Shown here one piece after another: positions 25,478 to 34,604 of a stretch of 64,000 nucleotides of DNA. A program made the position numbers and the translations under genes. The notes beneath the pieces are model-generated. The model was not told the origin of the DNA. It searched no databases and was given only the letters and a program-made list of their open reading frames with translations. Origin of the DNA: an uncultured Parvularculaceae bacterium (GTDB lineage: Bacteria; Pseudomonadota; Alphaproteobacteria; Caulobacterales; Parvularculaceae); contig CAJXLJ010000002.1 in the NCBI GenBank assembly GCA_913055785.1, forward strand, positions 62,001 through 126,000. Direction: 5' to 3'. How positions within the stretch are numbered: the stretch's first letter is position 1; each line of letters opens with the position of its first letter.

Positions 25478-27000
25478 GCCGCGTTCTCCTCTTCAAGCCA
25501 TGACTTGATCAGGGTCGCCGTTTCATCGGTTCGCTCATTGGCGAGGCCGCGCAGTTGTTCGAACGGATTTGAGGCCTGCTCCAGCATTTCTGCCGGCCGC
25601 GCCGGCTCTGCAGCGGCGACCTGTGCGGGCGCGCTGGAGGCCGCTTCCGCCGCGCTGTTCAGCAGCGGCTTGACCACGAATAACCCAAGCACAAGGCTGA
25701 CGATCCCCAACACGCCGACCTGAATAACCGTCATCAGATGGCGGCTGATAAAATCGTCCATGAGACTTTTTTCAACAACAATCCCTTCAGAAGATGCTGT
25801 GGGCCGGAAAGGCAAGCTCTGAACGGTCAGCGTATCGCCGCGCGCTTCGTTGAGGCCGACGGCCATGGAAACAAGTTCTCTTATTGAATTCAGTTCTTCT
25901 TCGGACCGGGGCGTGATTTCGCCGTCGTTTTCCGCATCTTGAATAGAGTTCACCAGCACTGCGACACTGAGACGCTTGATCGCGCCGGGCGCTTTTTCTC
26001 TCTCCCGGCGAATTTCCGACACGTCATAACTAACGGTCTCGTCGGTTTGCGTACGTTCTGTGGTCGATTTGCTGGCGCTTTCATCGCCTTCAGGCAAATT
26101 GCTTGAAACGCCGACGCTATTGTTCGAGGCGCCGATGCTTTTTTCCGAAATTTCGGTCGTTTCCTTACCCGACAGCACCTTGCCGGCAGGATCGAAAACC
26201 CGTTCGGTAACAGCTTCGCGCTCCATGTCGAGTTCCATGGCGATTTGAACGCGCGCGTTCCCCTCGCCCACTCTGGCTTCCAGGAGGTTGACAAGGTCGG
26301 CTTCCAAGCGCCCTTCCCGGTCGATCGCTTCCGACTGATCGCCGGTCGCGGTTTCGAGGCTGCCCGGGCTCAAAATTACGCCCTTGTCGGAGTCGAGCAC
26401 CGCCACCTGTTCCGCACTTAAACCGGGCACGGAGGAAGAGACGAGATATCGAATGGACTGGGCTTGTGAGGAGGAAAGCGCGCCACGGCCCATAGTGACC
26501 GTTACGACCGCTTTCGGGGCTGGCCCGTTGCGAACGAAAGGACCGCTCCTTGATTGCGCGATATGAACGCGCGCGGCGGAAACGCCAGGCGTCGCGATAA
26601 TCGTGCGGGCGAGTTCGCCTTCTTTTGCGCGCCAATAGGCGACGTCGAAAATTTCAGAGGTCGTCGAAAATCCGTTGAGATCTTCGAGCAGCTCGTAACC
26701 GGCTTGCCCTTGCTGGGGCAATCCGTCGCGCGCCAACGACATTCGCAGCGTGTCGCGGCGGCGCGCGGGAACATAAATCGCATCGCCCCTGATATCCGTA
26801 TCGACGCCAAGTTTTTCGAGCGCGGCGATAACCTCGCCGGCGGCGCGCGTATCCAGCCCGCTATACAGCAACGCCATATCAGGCTTCGAAGCCGTCTTGG
26901 CGAGCATGCTGACCATCGTCACTGTCAGCGCCACTGCGCCCACAAGCATGATGCGTTTCGTCACCGGAAGAGACTGCCAGAGGGAAACTATACCTTGCAT
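25474..27000 (-). CDS. fliF: Flagellar MS-ring protein FliF
   Basis: 508 residues from the ATG at 27000, which has GGAG six bases upstream; an in-frame ATG at 27066 has no such site. The first membrane helix (about 15-40) leads to the ring-building motifs (YSGLDTRAAGEVIAALEKLG, then DGLPQQGQAGYELLEDLNGF and ARTIIATPGVSAARVHIAQ). A second membrane helix lies near residue 435-455. The C-terminal tail ETATLIKSWLEEE is the FliG-binding segment. It leads the fliF-fliH-fliN-fliP-fliG operon, each gene overlapping the next by 4 bases, and is divergent from fliL. Confidence 0.96.
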   Translation of the reverse strand: MQGIVSLWQSLPVTKRIMLVGAVALTVTMVSMLAKTASKPDMALLYSGLDTRAAGEVIAALEKLGVDTDIRGDAIYVPARRRDTLRMSLARDGLPQQGQAGYELLEDLNGFSTTSEIFDVAYWRAKEGELARTIIATPGVSAARVHIAQSRSGPFVRNGPAPKAVVTVTMGRGALSSSQAQSIRYLVSSSVPGLSAEQVAVLDSDKGVILSPGSLETATGDQSEAIDREGRLEADLVNLLEARVGEGNARVQIAMELDMEREAVTERVFDPAGKVLSGKETTEISEKSIGASNNSVGVSSNLPEGDESASKSTTERTQTDETVSYDVSEIRREREKAPGAIKRLSVAVLVNSIQDAENDGEITPRSEEELNSIRELVSMAVGLNEARGDTLTVQSLPFRPTASSEGIVVEKSLMDDFISRHLMTVIQVGVLGIVSLVLGLFVVKPLLNSAAEAASSAPAQVAAAEPARPAEMLEQASNPFEQLRGLANERTDETATLIKSWLEEENAA

Positions 27001-27014
27001 CTTATCTCCACTGC

Positions 27015-27029
27015 TTAACGCGCTTCTAA
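27015..27029. promoter_or_regulatory. CtrA-like box between fliF and fliL
   Basis: Read leftward it is TTAG, seven bases, TTAA (7 of 8 consensus positions), the same variant as in the fliM/motB region. It is only 15 bases upstream of the preferred fliF start and about 117 upstream of fliL. That fits better with control of a fliL-side promoter, or of a fliF promoter that gives a very short leader. Confidence 0.5.
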
Positions 27030-27145
27030 CTCGAATTATCTCAATACGCGCATTTTCGTTTACCATTTGATCATTAAGAGGAGGTTACAAAGAATCCCGA
27101 TCCGGCACGGCTTTTTGCGCCGGCGACAGGAAGAGCGCGTTGACC

Positions 27146-27646
27146 ATGAGCGACGATGAAATTGTAGAAGAAGAGACCGAAAAGAAGCCGCAACGCCTTA
27201 AGGGCGTGCTGTTTCCGGTTTTGTCAGCAGTGGCGTCAGGCGCTGCTGTCGCTGCGGTTACCGCTTTCGCGCCAATCCGCACTGAGAAGTGCGTGGTCGC
27301 TGAAGCGGAACCGGCGCATGTCAATTCGTTAATGAAAAATTACAAAGAGGTCGAGTTTGTTAATCTCGACCCGCTCGTCATCACCTTAGGTCCTAACGCA
27401 ACGTCCGAATATCTTAAAATCAACGTCAGCATTGAAACCGCGCACGACAAGGCAAAAGCGGCCGAACACCTGAAGCCCCGGTTTCGCGACGTGTTGAACA
27501 CCTATCTGCGGGCGGTTGACGAACGGGACCTCGCAGAGCCGGCCGCGATGACCCGCCTTCGCGCCCAAATGCTACGCCGTCTCCAGGTCGTCGCCGATCC
27601 GGAGATCGTGTCAGACCTTCTGATTACCGATTTCGTGCTGAACTAG
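27146..27646 (+). CDS. fliL: Flagellar basal-body protein FliL (first copy)
   Basis: 166 residues from ATG 27146 (a TTG at 27140 is also in frame). A charged cytoplasmic N-terminus leads to a membrane helix (about 24-42). The periplasmic FliL domain follows, with FVNLDPLVITLGPNATSEYLKINVSIE (FVNLDPLVITLG plus SEYLKINVSIE) and a C-terminal helix ending in ITDFVLN. FliL surrounds the stator and stabilises MotA/MotB. It begins a run with the small membrane protein at 27657 and motE. A second, shorter-domain FliL-like protein is encoded at 34605. Confidence 0.9.
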   Translation: MSDDEIVEEETEKKPQRLKGVLFPVLSAVASGAAVAAVTAFAPIRTEKCVVAEAEPAHVNSLMKNYKEVEFVNLDPLVITLGPNATSEYLKINVSIETAHDKAKAAEHLKPRFRDVLNTYLRAVDERDLAEPAAMTRLRAQMLRRLQVVADPEIVSDLLITDFVLN

Positions 27647-27656
27647 GAGCAGCGCC

Positions 27657-28010
27657 ATGAGCTTTATTCTCGATTTTCTTCTTCTCGCGACGACCGGCTG
27701 CGCATGTTTTTACTGCTGGACGTTGAACAAGCGGCTTAAAGCCCTGCAAAGCAACGAAGACGGGTTTCAAACCGGCATCGCCGCGCTTTCGCATTCTGCA
27801 GAAGAAATGCAGATCGTCATGAAAAACATGAATGAGACATCGAGAGCAAACGCTGAAGCATTGGAACAGTTGCTGAGCGAATCTGAAAAGAAAGCATCCG
27901 ACCTGCGCACCTTGCTTGAAAACGTCGCGAACTGCGAAATAAGCCAGGGCGACAGCGACGAGGTTGAGTTTGTCATCGGGGACGAATCCGAGACCGGGGA
28001 AGCTGCATGA
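27657..28010 (+). CDS. Small membrane-anchored coiled-coil protein between fliL and motE
   Basis: 117 residues. The first 20 are a membrane helix (FILDFLLLATTGCACFYCW) with three cysteines. The rest is a predicted coiled coil (LNKRLKALQSNEDGFQTGIA; MQIVMKNMNETSRANAEALE) and an acidic tail. Similar short proteins (I believe the DUF6468 family) occupy this slot beside fliL/fliM and motE in many alphaproteobacteria; function is not known. It overlaps motE by 4 bases (ATGA). A stator or export accessory role is inferred from position. Confidence 0.7.
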   Translation: MSFILDFLLLATTGCACFYCWTLNKRLKALQSNEDGFQTGIAALSHSAEEMQIVMKNMNETSRANAEALEQLLSESEKKASDLRTLLENVANCEISQGDSDEVEFVIGDESETGEAA

Positions 28011-28690
28011 AAAAGCCGACACCGCTTCTCATCATCATGGCGCTTTTCGGCGTGTCTTTCGTGGGACGCGCGGCAAGTATCGCCAATGCATCGATATCAA
28101 AGACGGAAACGTCCGAAGAAAAAAGCGAGTCGCTCCTCGCCGCGACTGACCCCGGAGCGCCCGTCAACATAGCGCCGAAGCACGCAACGGCAGCGCCCGA
28201 CGAGACAACCGGCAAAGCGCATGAAAATGAAACCAGCGCCTTTGCCGAAGCGGAAGAAAAAAACCTCTCCGCAGCGGAGAAGGCCACACGTAACGCATCC
28301 CTTCTCGCCGCCATTCGGGACCGGTCTGCGCAACTCGACCAAAAAGAACGTAAAATCGAGGACCGTATCCGAACCCTCGAAGTCATCGAAAATCGGATCG
28401 ATGAAAAGCTCGCCGAACTCAAGAAGAACAATCAGGAGCTTTCAGCGCTCGTTTCTTTCGCCAATGAAGCGGCCGAAAAAGATATCGCCCTGCTCGCAAA
28501 AATGTATGAGCAGATGAAACCGCAAAAGGCTGGCGAAATCTTCGACAAGATGAACCCGGAATACGCCGCCGGCTTCCTGACGGAAATGAGCACCGACAGC
28601 GCTGCGCTCATTCTCGCCAATATGAATACGGACAAAGCGTACGAAACCAGCATGATTATCGCGGGTCGAAACGCGGCTGTTTTTCAGTAA
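28007..28690 (+). CDS. motE: MotE-family periplasmic flagellar protein
   Basis: 227 residues. A signal-anchor N-terminus and Glu/Ala-rich region precede a long coiled coil (about 100-150, RSAQLDQKERKIEDRIRTLE). The C-terminal MgtE-N-like helical domain has MYEQMKPQKAGEIFDKMNPE and AGFLTEMSTDSAALILANMN. In Sinorhizobium MotE is the chaperone of the periplasmic motor protein MotC. No MotC by name is here, but the large protein encoded after motA (29644) may be its client. It ends the fliL run; motA follows after a 90-base gap. Confidence 0.82.
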   Translation: MKKPTPLLIIMALFGVSFVGRAASIANASISKTETSEEKSESLLAATDPGAPVNIAPKHATAAPDETTGKAHENETSAFAEAEEKNLSAAEKATRNASLLAAIRDRSAQLDQKERKIEDRIRTLEVIENRIDEKLAELKKNNQELSALVSFANEAAEKDIALLAKMYEQMKPQKAGEIFDKMNPEYAAGFLTEMSTDSAALILANMNTDKAYETSMIIAGRNAAVFQ

Positions 28691-28780
28691 GCTTTTAGCG
28701 CCGTTTTACGGCTTATTAAGCATAAAAATTTATACACCAATGACGCGTTTTCGATCAGCGAAAGCCGTGGAAAGTATGTC

Positions 28781-29647
28781 ATGGGCGCGATAATCGGTAT
28801 TGTTTTCATCCTGGCGATGGTCTTCGGCGGTTATGTAATCGCCGGTGGAAAGTTTTCGATTATACTTCACTCTTTACCGTACGAGTTAATGATTATCGGC
28901 GGCGCCGCTGTCGGCGCCTTCATGGTCAGTAACAGCTTCAGCGTCATCAAACACACGCTCGGAGATGTCGTCAAAGTCTTCACCGGCCCACGCTGGAAGA
29001 AAACAGACTACCAGGACCTCCTGTGTCTGTTGTTCTCACTTGTGCGCATAGCAAAGGAAAGCCCGGTTGAAATCGAACGCCATATCGAGAATCCGGACGA
29101 TTCCGAACTGTTCAAGCAATATCCGAAAATAACAAAAGACTCCTCCGCCATGGAGCTGATCTGCGACACGATCAGATCGATGATCATGAACTTCGACAAC
29201 GCTCACCAGGTCGAAGAGTTGCTCGAAAAACAGCTTGAATCCCTACACCATGACAGCCTTCACGGCGCCCACGCGCTCCAGAAGATGGCCGATGCGCTTC
29301 CGGCGCTGGGTATTGTCGCCGCCGTTCTTGGCGTGATCAAAACAATGGCGTCGATCGACAAGCCGCCTGAAGTATTGGGGGCGATGATCGGCGGCGCGCT
29401 GGTAGGCACATTTCTCGGCGTGTTTCTCGCCTATGGCATCGTCGGCCCCTTCGCCGACAAGGTGAAAGCAATTCGCGAAGAAGAAATGCAGTTTTACTCG
29501 CTTATCCGCGAGGCACTGGTCACTAGCCTCAACAAGCACACGCCCCAGATTTGCGTCGAGGTGGCGCGGCGAAACGCTCCGAAAAAACTGCGCCCGAGCT
29601 TCAATGACGTCGAAGAAGCCCTGCGCGAAATACAAAAGGCTGCGTGA
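28781..29647 (+). CDS. motA: Flagellar stator protein MotA
   Basis: 288 residues with four membrane helices (about 1-22, 30-52, 170-190, 200-222). The cytoplasmic loop keeps EIERHIENPDDSELFKQYPK, the counterpart of the E. coli segment with Glu98. The loop before helix 3 ends PALGIVAAVLGVIKTM with the essential proline, and VGPFADKVKAIREEEMQFY carries the second one. Proton-type stator subunit working with MotB (16621). The stop overlaps the start of the large periplasmic-protein gene, so the two are translated together. Confidence 0.96.
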   Translation: MGAIIGIVFILAMVFGGYVIAGGKFSIILHSLPYELMIIGGAAVGAFMVSNSFSVIKHTLGDVVKVFTGPRWKKTDYQDLLCLLFSLVRIAKESPVEIERHIENPDDSELFKQYPKITKDSSAMELICDTIRSMIMNFDNAHQVEELLEKQLESLHHDSLHGAHALQKMADALPALGIVAAVLGVIKTMASIDKPPEVLGAMIGGALVGTFLGVFLAYGIVGPFADKVKAIREEEMQFYSLIREALVTSLNKHTPQICVEVARRNAPKKLRPSFNDVEEALREIQKAA

Positions 29648-31899
29648 TGCATCGCATATTGTTCATTGTTTCTCTTTTGAGCTTTCACTCGGCACTGGCC
29701 GCTGACGACCCGCTCGTCATCGCCGCCGGCGAGCATGGAGACTATTCGCGCATCGTATTCAAGATGAACTCGAACTCTGTTCGGCTTGAACAAGCGGGCC
29801 GCCACATTCTTGTACACAACATCGATCAGCGCAGTTCTTATACGCTTTCAGACATCAACGACCGGCATAAAGCTTATCGCGTCGAGGCGGCCAGCATCGT
29901 CGATACAAAAAACGGAAAAGCTCTTGAGCTGCGCCTGAACTGCGATTGCACCGGCGCCTTGCGGACCATCAACGGCAAATACCTGATCGATATCAGGAAA
30001 GCGCCGATCGCAACGGCGGCTGTCCCGCAGGTAAAACCTAAGAAAGCTGCCGGACAGGAAACCCGCCCATCTGTGGAGGCAACGCTGACGGACAAGGATC
30101 GTCTTTCTGTTGAGCAGGCTCACCAGCAGATGGTCGCCCTTCTCGAACGCGCCGCCGACGAAGGGCTCGTCAAAATTCGCCCTTCTTCAAACAGTGAGAC
30201 CGCACAGACCGGTTCTGCTGATACTCAGACTGGCGAGATCAATACCGGCGAAGAGAAACCGGAAGATGAACCCGCCAAAACAGCGCAGCCAGCTGAATTT
30301 GCAGCCTTGAGCGCACCCGCGGAAGAAATCACAAGCGCCACTGACCTTAAATGTCTGCCCGATGCTGCGTTCGTACTTGACGAGCAGAAGCTCGGGGACA
30401 ACCCGCTGGCGAAAATTTCCGATCTGCAGATGCAGCTTGCTGAAGCGACCAAGAACCAGTCGCAACCCCTCGCCCGCAAACTCGCCGGCACTTACCTGGC
30501 GATCGGATTTGGCGAAGAAGCCATGGCTGTGCTCGCCGACAACGGATTGCAGCACACTGTTTACGAAGACATGGCGCGCGTTATCGCGGAAATGGACCCT
30601 CGCGCGGATAGCGCGCTGGCGTACGCGGAAAATTGCGACGGCGCCCACGCCTTATGGCAGATGGCCGCGGTCGACCCCATCGATTTTACCCGTCAGTATC
30701 GCCGGTCAAACGGCGCGGTTCGCCGCCTGCCGGAGCAGCTTCGCAGCCTGATGGCGGCGCGCCTCGCCGTAACGGCCGTGACCCATGAAGCCTGGGAAGA
30801 CGCGCAAGAGCTTTTGACTGTCGCCAGGGAAGCAACGCCTAATCCCACGCCGGAGATTCAGTTCGTCGAGGCGATGCTGAAAAAGAGCGAGGGGGCGCTT
30901 TCCTCCGCACGCAACACGTTACGCGACGTCGCGTCTACAAACTCCGAAACGACCGACGAAGCCGTCATGGCGCTGGCAGATTCCTATCTGGAAGACGGCG
31001 TTGAGCCTTATGAAGGACTGACGGAAGACATCGGCGCTGTCGCGAAACTGAACGACTCCGCCAAAACCGCGCTCATGGAAGCGAAAGCATGGATTCGGGT
31101 CGGAAACTTCGAAGCCGCCATGTTGCTTCTCAAGGGCGCCGCGGAAAAATCCGCTGCAGACGGCGCAGCCGCCAGAAATAACGCCCTTGCTTACCTGCGC
31201 GCCGGGTTCTCGCTTGAAAACCGTGAGAAGACTCATGTCAGCGCCCTGGACGCGCTCCTTTCCAACATGGACTGGCTGGCGCTCAACCATGTCGGTCGCG
31301 ACACGCTGATCGGTTTCGTCCGTCTCGCCCGCCAATACGGCCTGCCGAATACGGCCTTCTTTCTTTCAACGCGCAATCCGCAGGAAATCGACGCTAACCT
31401 CGCTTATGAATCCGCTCTCTCTGCTTTCGAGGCCGGCGAGTATGACGAAGCCGTCCGAACCGCTGCGCCATACGCCGGAGAGTCCCGCTTTCGTGAAATC
31501 ATTGCGAAAGCCGATCTGGCAGACGGACGTTATCGCGAGGCGATGATCGCCGCCGCCGCCATCGAAGATGAAGCCCAACGGATACGGCTCAGCGCGGAAG
31601 CCGCCTGGCTCGACAACTCTTGGCGGAGCGCGGCGAGCGCATACAAGTCGATGGATCCAAACGCCTTTGACGAAACCCTCGCCAAACGCTTCGCCTTCTC
31701 CGCCTATATGGCGAAGGAAAAAACGCTGCCCGCCGTCGTTTCCATGGTGCTCGCCAATCACAATGCCGCCCTGCTCGAGGGGCTTGAGAGCATGTTCACT
31801 CCCTCTCCCGCCGGTACGACGCTCGAACGCAGCCGCCAAAGCGTCGACAGCGCCGAGAAGGAAATCCGCATGATCGAGGAGGTGCTGCAAAATGGATAA
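29644..31899 (+). CDS. Large periplasmic TPR-like protein coupled to motA, function unknown
   Basis: 751 residues; GTG at 29644 overlaps the motA stop, and an ATG at 29647 is equally possible. A signal peptide (ILFIVSLLSFHSALAADD) is followed by a beta-rich domain of about 100 residues (AGEHGDYSRIVFKMN; VEAASIVDTKNGKALELRL) reminiscent of AMIN-type domains. A disordered acidic linker (about 150-225) comes next. Then come some 500 residues of TPR-like helical hairpins. It overlaps flgF by 8 bases. No known motor protein matches. Position suggests a periplasmic stator or rod accessory, perhaps the local counterpart of MotC/MotE. The family and the role are both open. Confidence 0.7.
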   Translation: MMHRILFIVSLLSFHSALAADDPLVIAAGEHGDYSRIVFKMNSNSVRLEQAGRHILVHNIDQRSSYTLSDINDRHKAYRVEAASIVDTKNGKALELRLNCDCTGALRTINGKYLIDIRKAPIATAAVPQVKPKKAAGQETRPSVEATLTDKDRLSVEQAHQQMVALLERAADEGLVKIRPSSNSETAQTGSADTQTGEINTGEEKPEDEPAKTAQPAEFAALSAPAEEITSATDLKCLPDAAFVLDEQKLGDNPLAKISDLQMQLAEATKNQSQPLARKLAGTYLAIGFGEEAMAVLADNGLQHTVYEDMARVIAEMDPRADSALAYAENCDGAHALWQMAAVDPIDFTRQYRRSNGAVRRLPEQLRSLMAARLAVTAVTHEAWEDAQELLTVAREATPNPTPEIQFVEAMLKKSEGALSSARNTLRDVASTNSETTDEAVMALADSYLEDGVEPYEGLTEDIGAVAKLNDSAKTALMEAKAWIRVGNFEAAMLLLKGAAEKSAADGAAARNNALAYLRAGFSLENREKTHVSALDALLSNMDWLALNHVGRDTLIGFVRLARQYGLPNTAFFLSTRNPQEIDANLAYESALSAFEAGEYDEAVRTAAPYAGESRFREIIAKADLADGRYREAMIAAAAIEDEAQRIRLSAEAAWLDNSWRSAASAYKSMDPNAFDETLAKRFAFSAYMAKEKTLPAVVSMVLANHNAALLEGLESMFTPSPAGTTLERSRQSVDSAEKEIRMIEEVLQNG

Positions 31900-32611
31900 C
31901 ATTGGCTATGTCAGTGTCGCCCGCCAGAATTCACTGAAGCGCGAGCTGGATTCGATCGCCCATAACATTGCGAATATCAGCACGAACGGCTACCGGCGCG
32001 AAGGCGCCCTTTTCTCCGAACAAGTTGAGGGAATGGAAAACGCCGAGGACGAGGTTTCATTCGCAACACTGAGCAAGCGATATATCGACCTTACCCCAGG
32101 CGAACTCAAAACCACCGGAAATCCGTTCGATGTATCGATTGACGGCCCCGGTTTTTTCCGGATCGAGCTTGAAGAGGGTCAGGGTCTTACCCGTGATGGC
32201 GCGTTTTCGCTAAACGGCGCCAATCAGCTCATCACGTCTACCGGCGCGCGCGTACTCGATGAAAGCGGCGCCGCCATTACGATCCCGCCTGAAGCCGAAC
32301 AAATCGACATTGCGATTGATGGCGCAATCTTCGCGGACGGCGCCGCCGTCGGAAAATTGGCTGTTGTCGACGTCGACCCCGCCCTGCTCTCCAGGATGGG
32401 CCATAATGCGTTCAATGTCGGCGAGGCGGAGCTGACCAAAATTCCCGACGCCACGATAAGGCAATACGCGATCGAAGGCTCGAATGTGAGCCCCGTTCAG
32501 GAGCTCGCCCGGCTTATCGAGGTCCAGCGGACCTATGAACTCAGCAAGTCCGTCACTGATGAAGACAATGACAGGATCGAACAGACAATCCGCACGTTGA
32601 GCGGATCTTAA
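31892..32611 (+). CDS. flgF: Flagellar proximal-rod protein FlgF
   Basis: 239 residues. The axial-protein N-terminus RELDSIAHNIANISTNGYRR and C-terminus ELARLIEVQRTYELSKSVTD are clear, with the central GFFRIELEEGQGLTRDGAFS typical of FlgF/FlgG. The start lies inside the end of the large motA-linked gene (8-base overlap). FlgG follows after 22 bases. FlgF is chosen over FlgG by its shorter length and position first in the pair. Confidence 0.92.
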   Translation: MDNIGYVSVARQNSLKRELDSIAHNIANISTNGYRREGALFSEQVEGMENAEDEVSFATLSKRYIDLTPGELKTTGNPFDVSIDGPGFFRIELEEGQGLTRDGAFSLNGANQLITSTGARVLDESGAAITIPPEAEQIDIAIDGAIFADGAAVGKLAVVDVDPALLSRMGHNAFNVGEAELTKIPDATIRQYAIEGSNVSPVQELARLIEVQRTYELSKSVTDEDNDRIEQTIRTLSGS

Positions 32612-32633
32612 GGCTATAAGCCAGGAGGCACTT

Positions 32634-33419
32634 ATGCGCGCGCTTAGCATTGCAGCAACCGGAATGGACGCACAACAAACACGCGTCGAAACCATTTCCA
32701 ACAACCTCGCCAATATGAATACGACCGCTTTTTCAGCGCGGCGCGCCGAATTCGCAGACCTGCATTATCAGGTCGTTCAGGCGGCTGGCGCCTCCACTTC
32801 CTCTACCGGCAGCGTCGCGCCGGAAGGCGTACAAATGGGCCTGGGCGTTCGAACCGCAACTATCTCGATGGATATGACGCAAGGGACGCTCAAGAACACC
32901 GGCGGCGACCTCGATCTCGCCATCGAAGGAAAAGGGTTTTTTGAGATCACGCTGCCCTCTGGCGAGTCCGCCTATACCCGTGACGGATCGTTTAAGCGTT
33001 CATCGGACGGCCTTATTGTCAACCGCGACGGCTTTTCCTTGTCCGGCAACGTCGCAATTCCTGACAACGCCAGAAGCATTACGATCAACGCCGAAGGCGA
33101 GATTTACGCTTATTTCGAAAGTCAGCCCGCTGGGCAGCAAATCGGAACAATCAACCTTGTGACCTTCGCGAACGCTAAGGGGCTGGAGCCGATGGGCGGC
33201 AATCTCTATCGGCAGACCGAGGCTTCGGGCAACCCTATCCAGGGGCAGGCCGGCCAGGATGGCATCGGGCTCATGCGTCAAGGATACCTTGAGGAATCCA
33301 ATGTCGATGTCGTTCAGCAGATCGCCGAGCTGATCGAAGCCCAGCGCGGCTACGAACTCAATTCAAAAGTCATCTCCGCCGCCGATCAGATGATGGCGTC
33401 GACGACACAGATCAGGTGA
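32634..33419 (+). CDS. flgG: Flagellar distal-rod protein FlgG
   Basis: 261 residues, beginning ALSIAATGMDAQQTRVETIS and NNLANMNTTAFSARRAEF, the diagnostic FlgG start. The C-terminus has SNVDVVQQIAELIEAQRGYE and NSKVISAADQMMASTTQIR. It builds the distal rod through the P and L rings. A good ribosome site (GGAGG) precedes the ATG. The gene is followed 4 bases later by flgA. Confidence 0.97.
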   Translation: MRALSIAATGMDAQQTRVETISNNLANMNTTAFSARRAEFADLHYQVVQAAGASTSSTGSVAPEGVQMGLGVRTATISMDMTQGTLKNTGGDLDLAIEGKGFFEITLPSGESAYTRDGSFKRSSDGLIVNRDGFSLSGNVAIPDNARSITINAEGEIYAYFESQPAGQQIGTINLVTFANAKGLEPMGGNLYRQTEASGNPIQGQAGQDGIGLMRQGYLEESNVDVVQQIAELIEAQRGYELNSKVISAADQMMASTTQIR

Positions 33420-33423
33420 CGTT

Positions 33424-33849
33424 ATGAGCAAATATGCAGGCATTATCGTAAGCGGATTGCTGGCCGCTGGTTCCGCTCCGGCCCTCGCGGACGACATTGT
33501 CGCCGCGCGCAGCATTCGCGCCGGCGAGGCGTTGTCCGCTGAAGACATGGACGCGCCGAAAAATCTCAGCGATCTGCGACGGGCGCTCAGCTTTGTCGGC
33601 CTAGAGGCTTCCCGCACCATTTATAAAGGACAGGCGATCGACAGCGATGACCTTCGCAAGCCAACCCTCGTCGAACGCAACAAGATCGTCCAAATGGAAT
33701 ATGCGAAAGGTTCGCTGACAATCGTTGCGGAAGGGCGCGCGCTCGACAGCGGCGCGCTGGGCGAACGTATTCGCGTCATGAACCTTTTTTCCAAGCGAAT
33801 TGTAACGGCCACCATCAAGGGGACCGACATTGTTGAGGCGAAGATATGA
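33424..33849 (+). CDS. flgA: P-ring assembly chaperone FlgA (short form)
   Basis: 141 residues with a signal peptide (ending ALAD, near residue 23). A SAF-type domain (VAARSIRAGEALSAEDMDAP; RTIYKGQAIDSDDLRKPTLV) and the C-terminal beta domain (GERIRVMNLFSKRIVTATIK) are present. It is shorter than E. coli FlgA because the N-terminal domain is missing, as in many alphaproteobacteria. It assists FlgI (21328). The stop overlaps the flgH start by 4 bases (ATGA). Confidence 0.9.
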   Translation: MSKYAGIIVSGLLAAGSAPALADDIVAARSIRAGEALSAEDMDAPKNLSDLRRALSFVGLEASRTIYKGQAIDSDDLRKPTLVERNKIVQMEYAKGSLTIVAEGRALDSGALGERIRVMNLFSKRIVTATIKGTDIVEAKI

Positions 33850-34595
33850 GATACGCTGCCCTTTATTTATCACTGAGCGCGCTCGCCTTATCGGCATGCA
33901 GCAACAAGCTCGACTATCTGACCCGCGCGCCGAGCATGTCCCCCCCGGGAGAGCCGCGAGAGGAAGTCCCGCCCGCATCTGCGGAGCGGCTCGCGCTTGC
34001 GTCCAATATCGACACTCACGCCAATGAGCCCAGCTCTTCCGGTTCGCTTTGGCGGTCCGGCCCGACATCGCTTTTCGGCGATCGCCGCGCGCGCGGCCAG
34101 GGCGACATCCTGACGGTCGTCATCGAAATTGACGAACAGGCGGAGATCAAGAACAGAACCAACCGCACGCACAGCGCCGAAGACGGACTTTCCGTGCCGA
34201 ACTTTTTCGGCGTGCAAAACCTGGCCCAGGACGTACTCCCCGGCGGCGCCGGGCTTGATCCGGCGATTGAAGCCTCCTCTTCGTCAGGCACGACCGGCGA
34301 CGGCGCGATCAAGCGGGAAGAAAAACTTACGTTGCAGGTTGCAGCGACCGTGGTTAGCGTACTTCCCAATGGGCACATGGTGATTTCCGGCAATCAGGAA
34401 GTTCGCGTCAATCACGAGTTGCGCGACCTGCAAGTGGCCGGAATCATCAGGCCGGAAGACATTTCCCGGCGCAATACGATTACCTATGAAAAAATTGCGG
34501 ACGCCCGCATCGTGTACGGCGGTCGCGGGGTTATCAGCGACGTCCAGAAGCCTCGCTACGGTCAAAAGATTCTTGACGCCGTGCGGCCATACTGA
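33846..34595 (+). CDS. flgH: Flagellar L-ring lipoprotein FlgH
   Basis: 249 residues, with a lipobox LSAC placing the lipidated Cys at residue 18. The family core includes SLWRSGPTSLFGDRRARGQG, DILTVVIEIDEQAEIKNRTN, MVISGNQEVRVNHELRDLQV and GIIRPEDISRRNTITYEKIA. It forms the outer-membrane ring of the bushing. It follows flgA with a 4-base overlap and precedes the second fliL-like gene. Confidence 0.97.
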   Translation: MRYAALYLSLSALALSACSNKLDYLTRAPSMSPPGEPREEVPPASAERLALASNIDTHANEPSSSGSLWRSGPTSLFGDRRARGQGDILTVVIEIDEQAEIKNRTNRTHSAEDGLSVPNFFGVQNLAQDVLPGGAGLDPAIEASSSSGTTGDGAIKREEKLTLQVAATVVSVLPNGHMVISGNQEVRVNHELRDLQVAGIIRPEDISRRNTITYEKIADARIVYGGRGVISDVQKPRYGQKILDAVRPY

Positions 34596-34604
34596 GTCTC
34601 GATC

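Noticed and set aside
28691-28780. CtrA-like box before motA (TTAG-N7-TTAC)
   Set aside because: Six of eight positions only; too weak to call next to the stronger sites.
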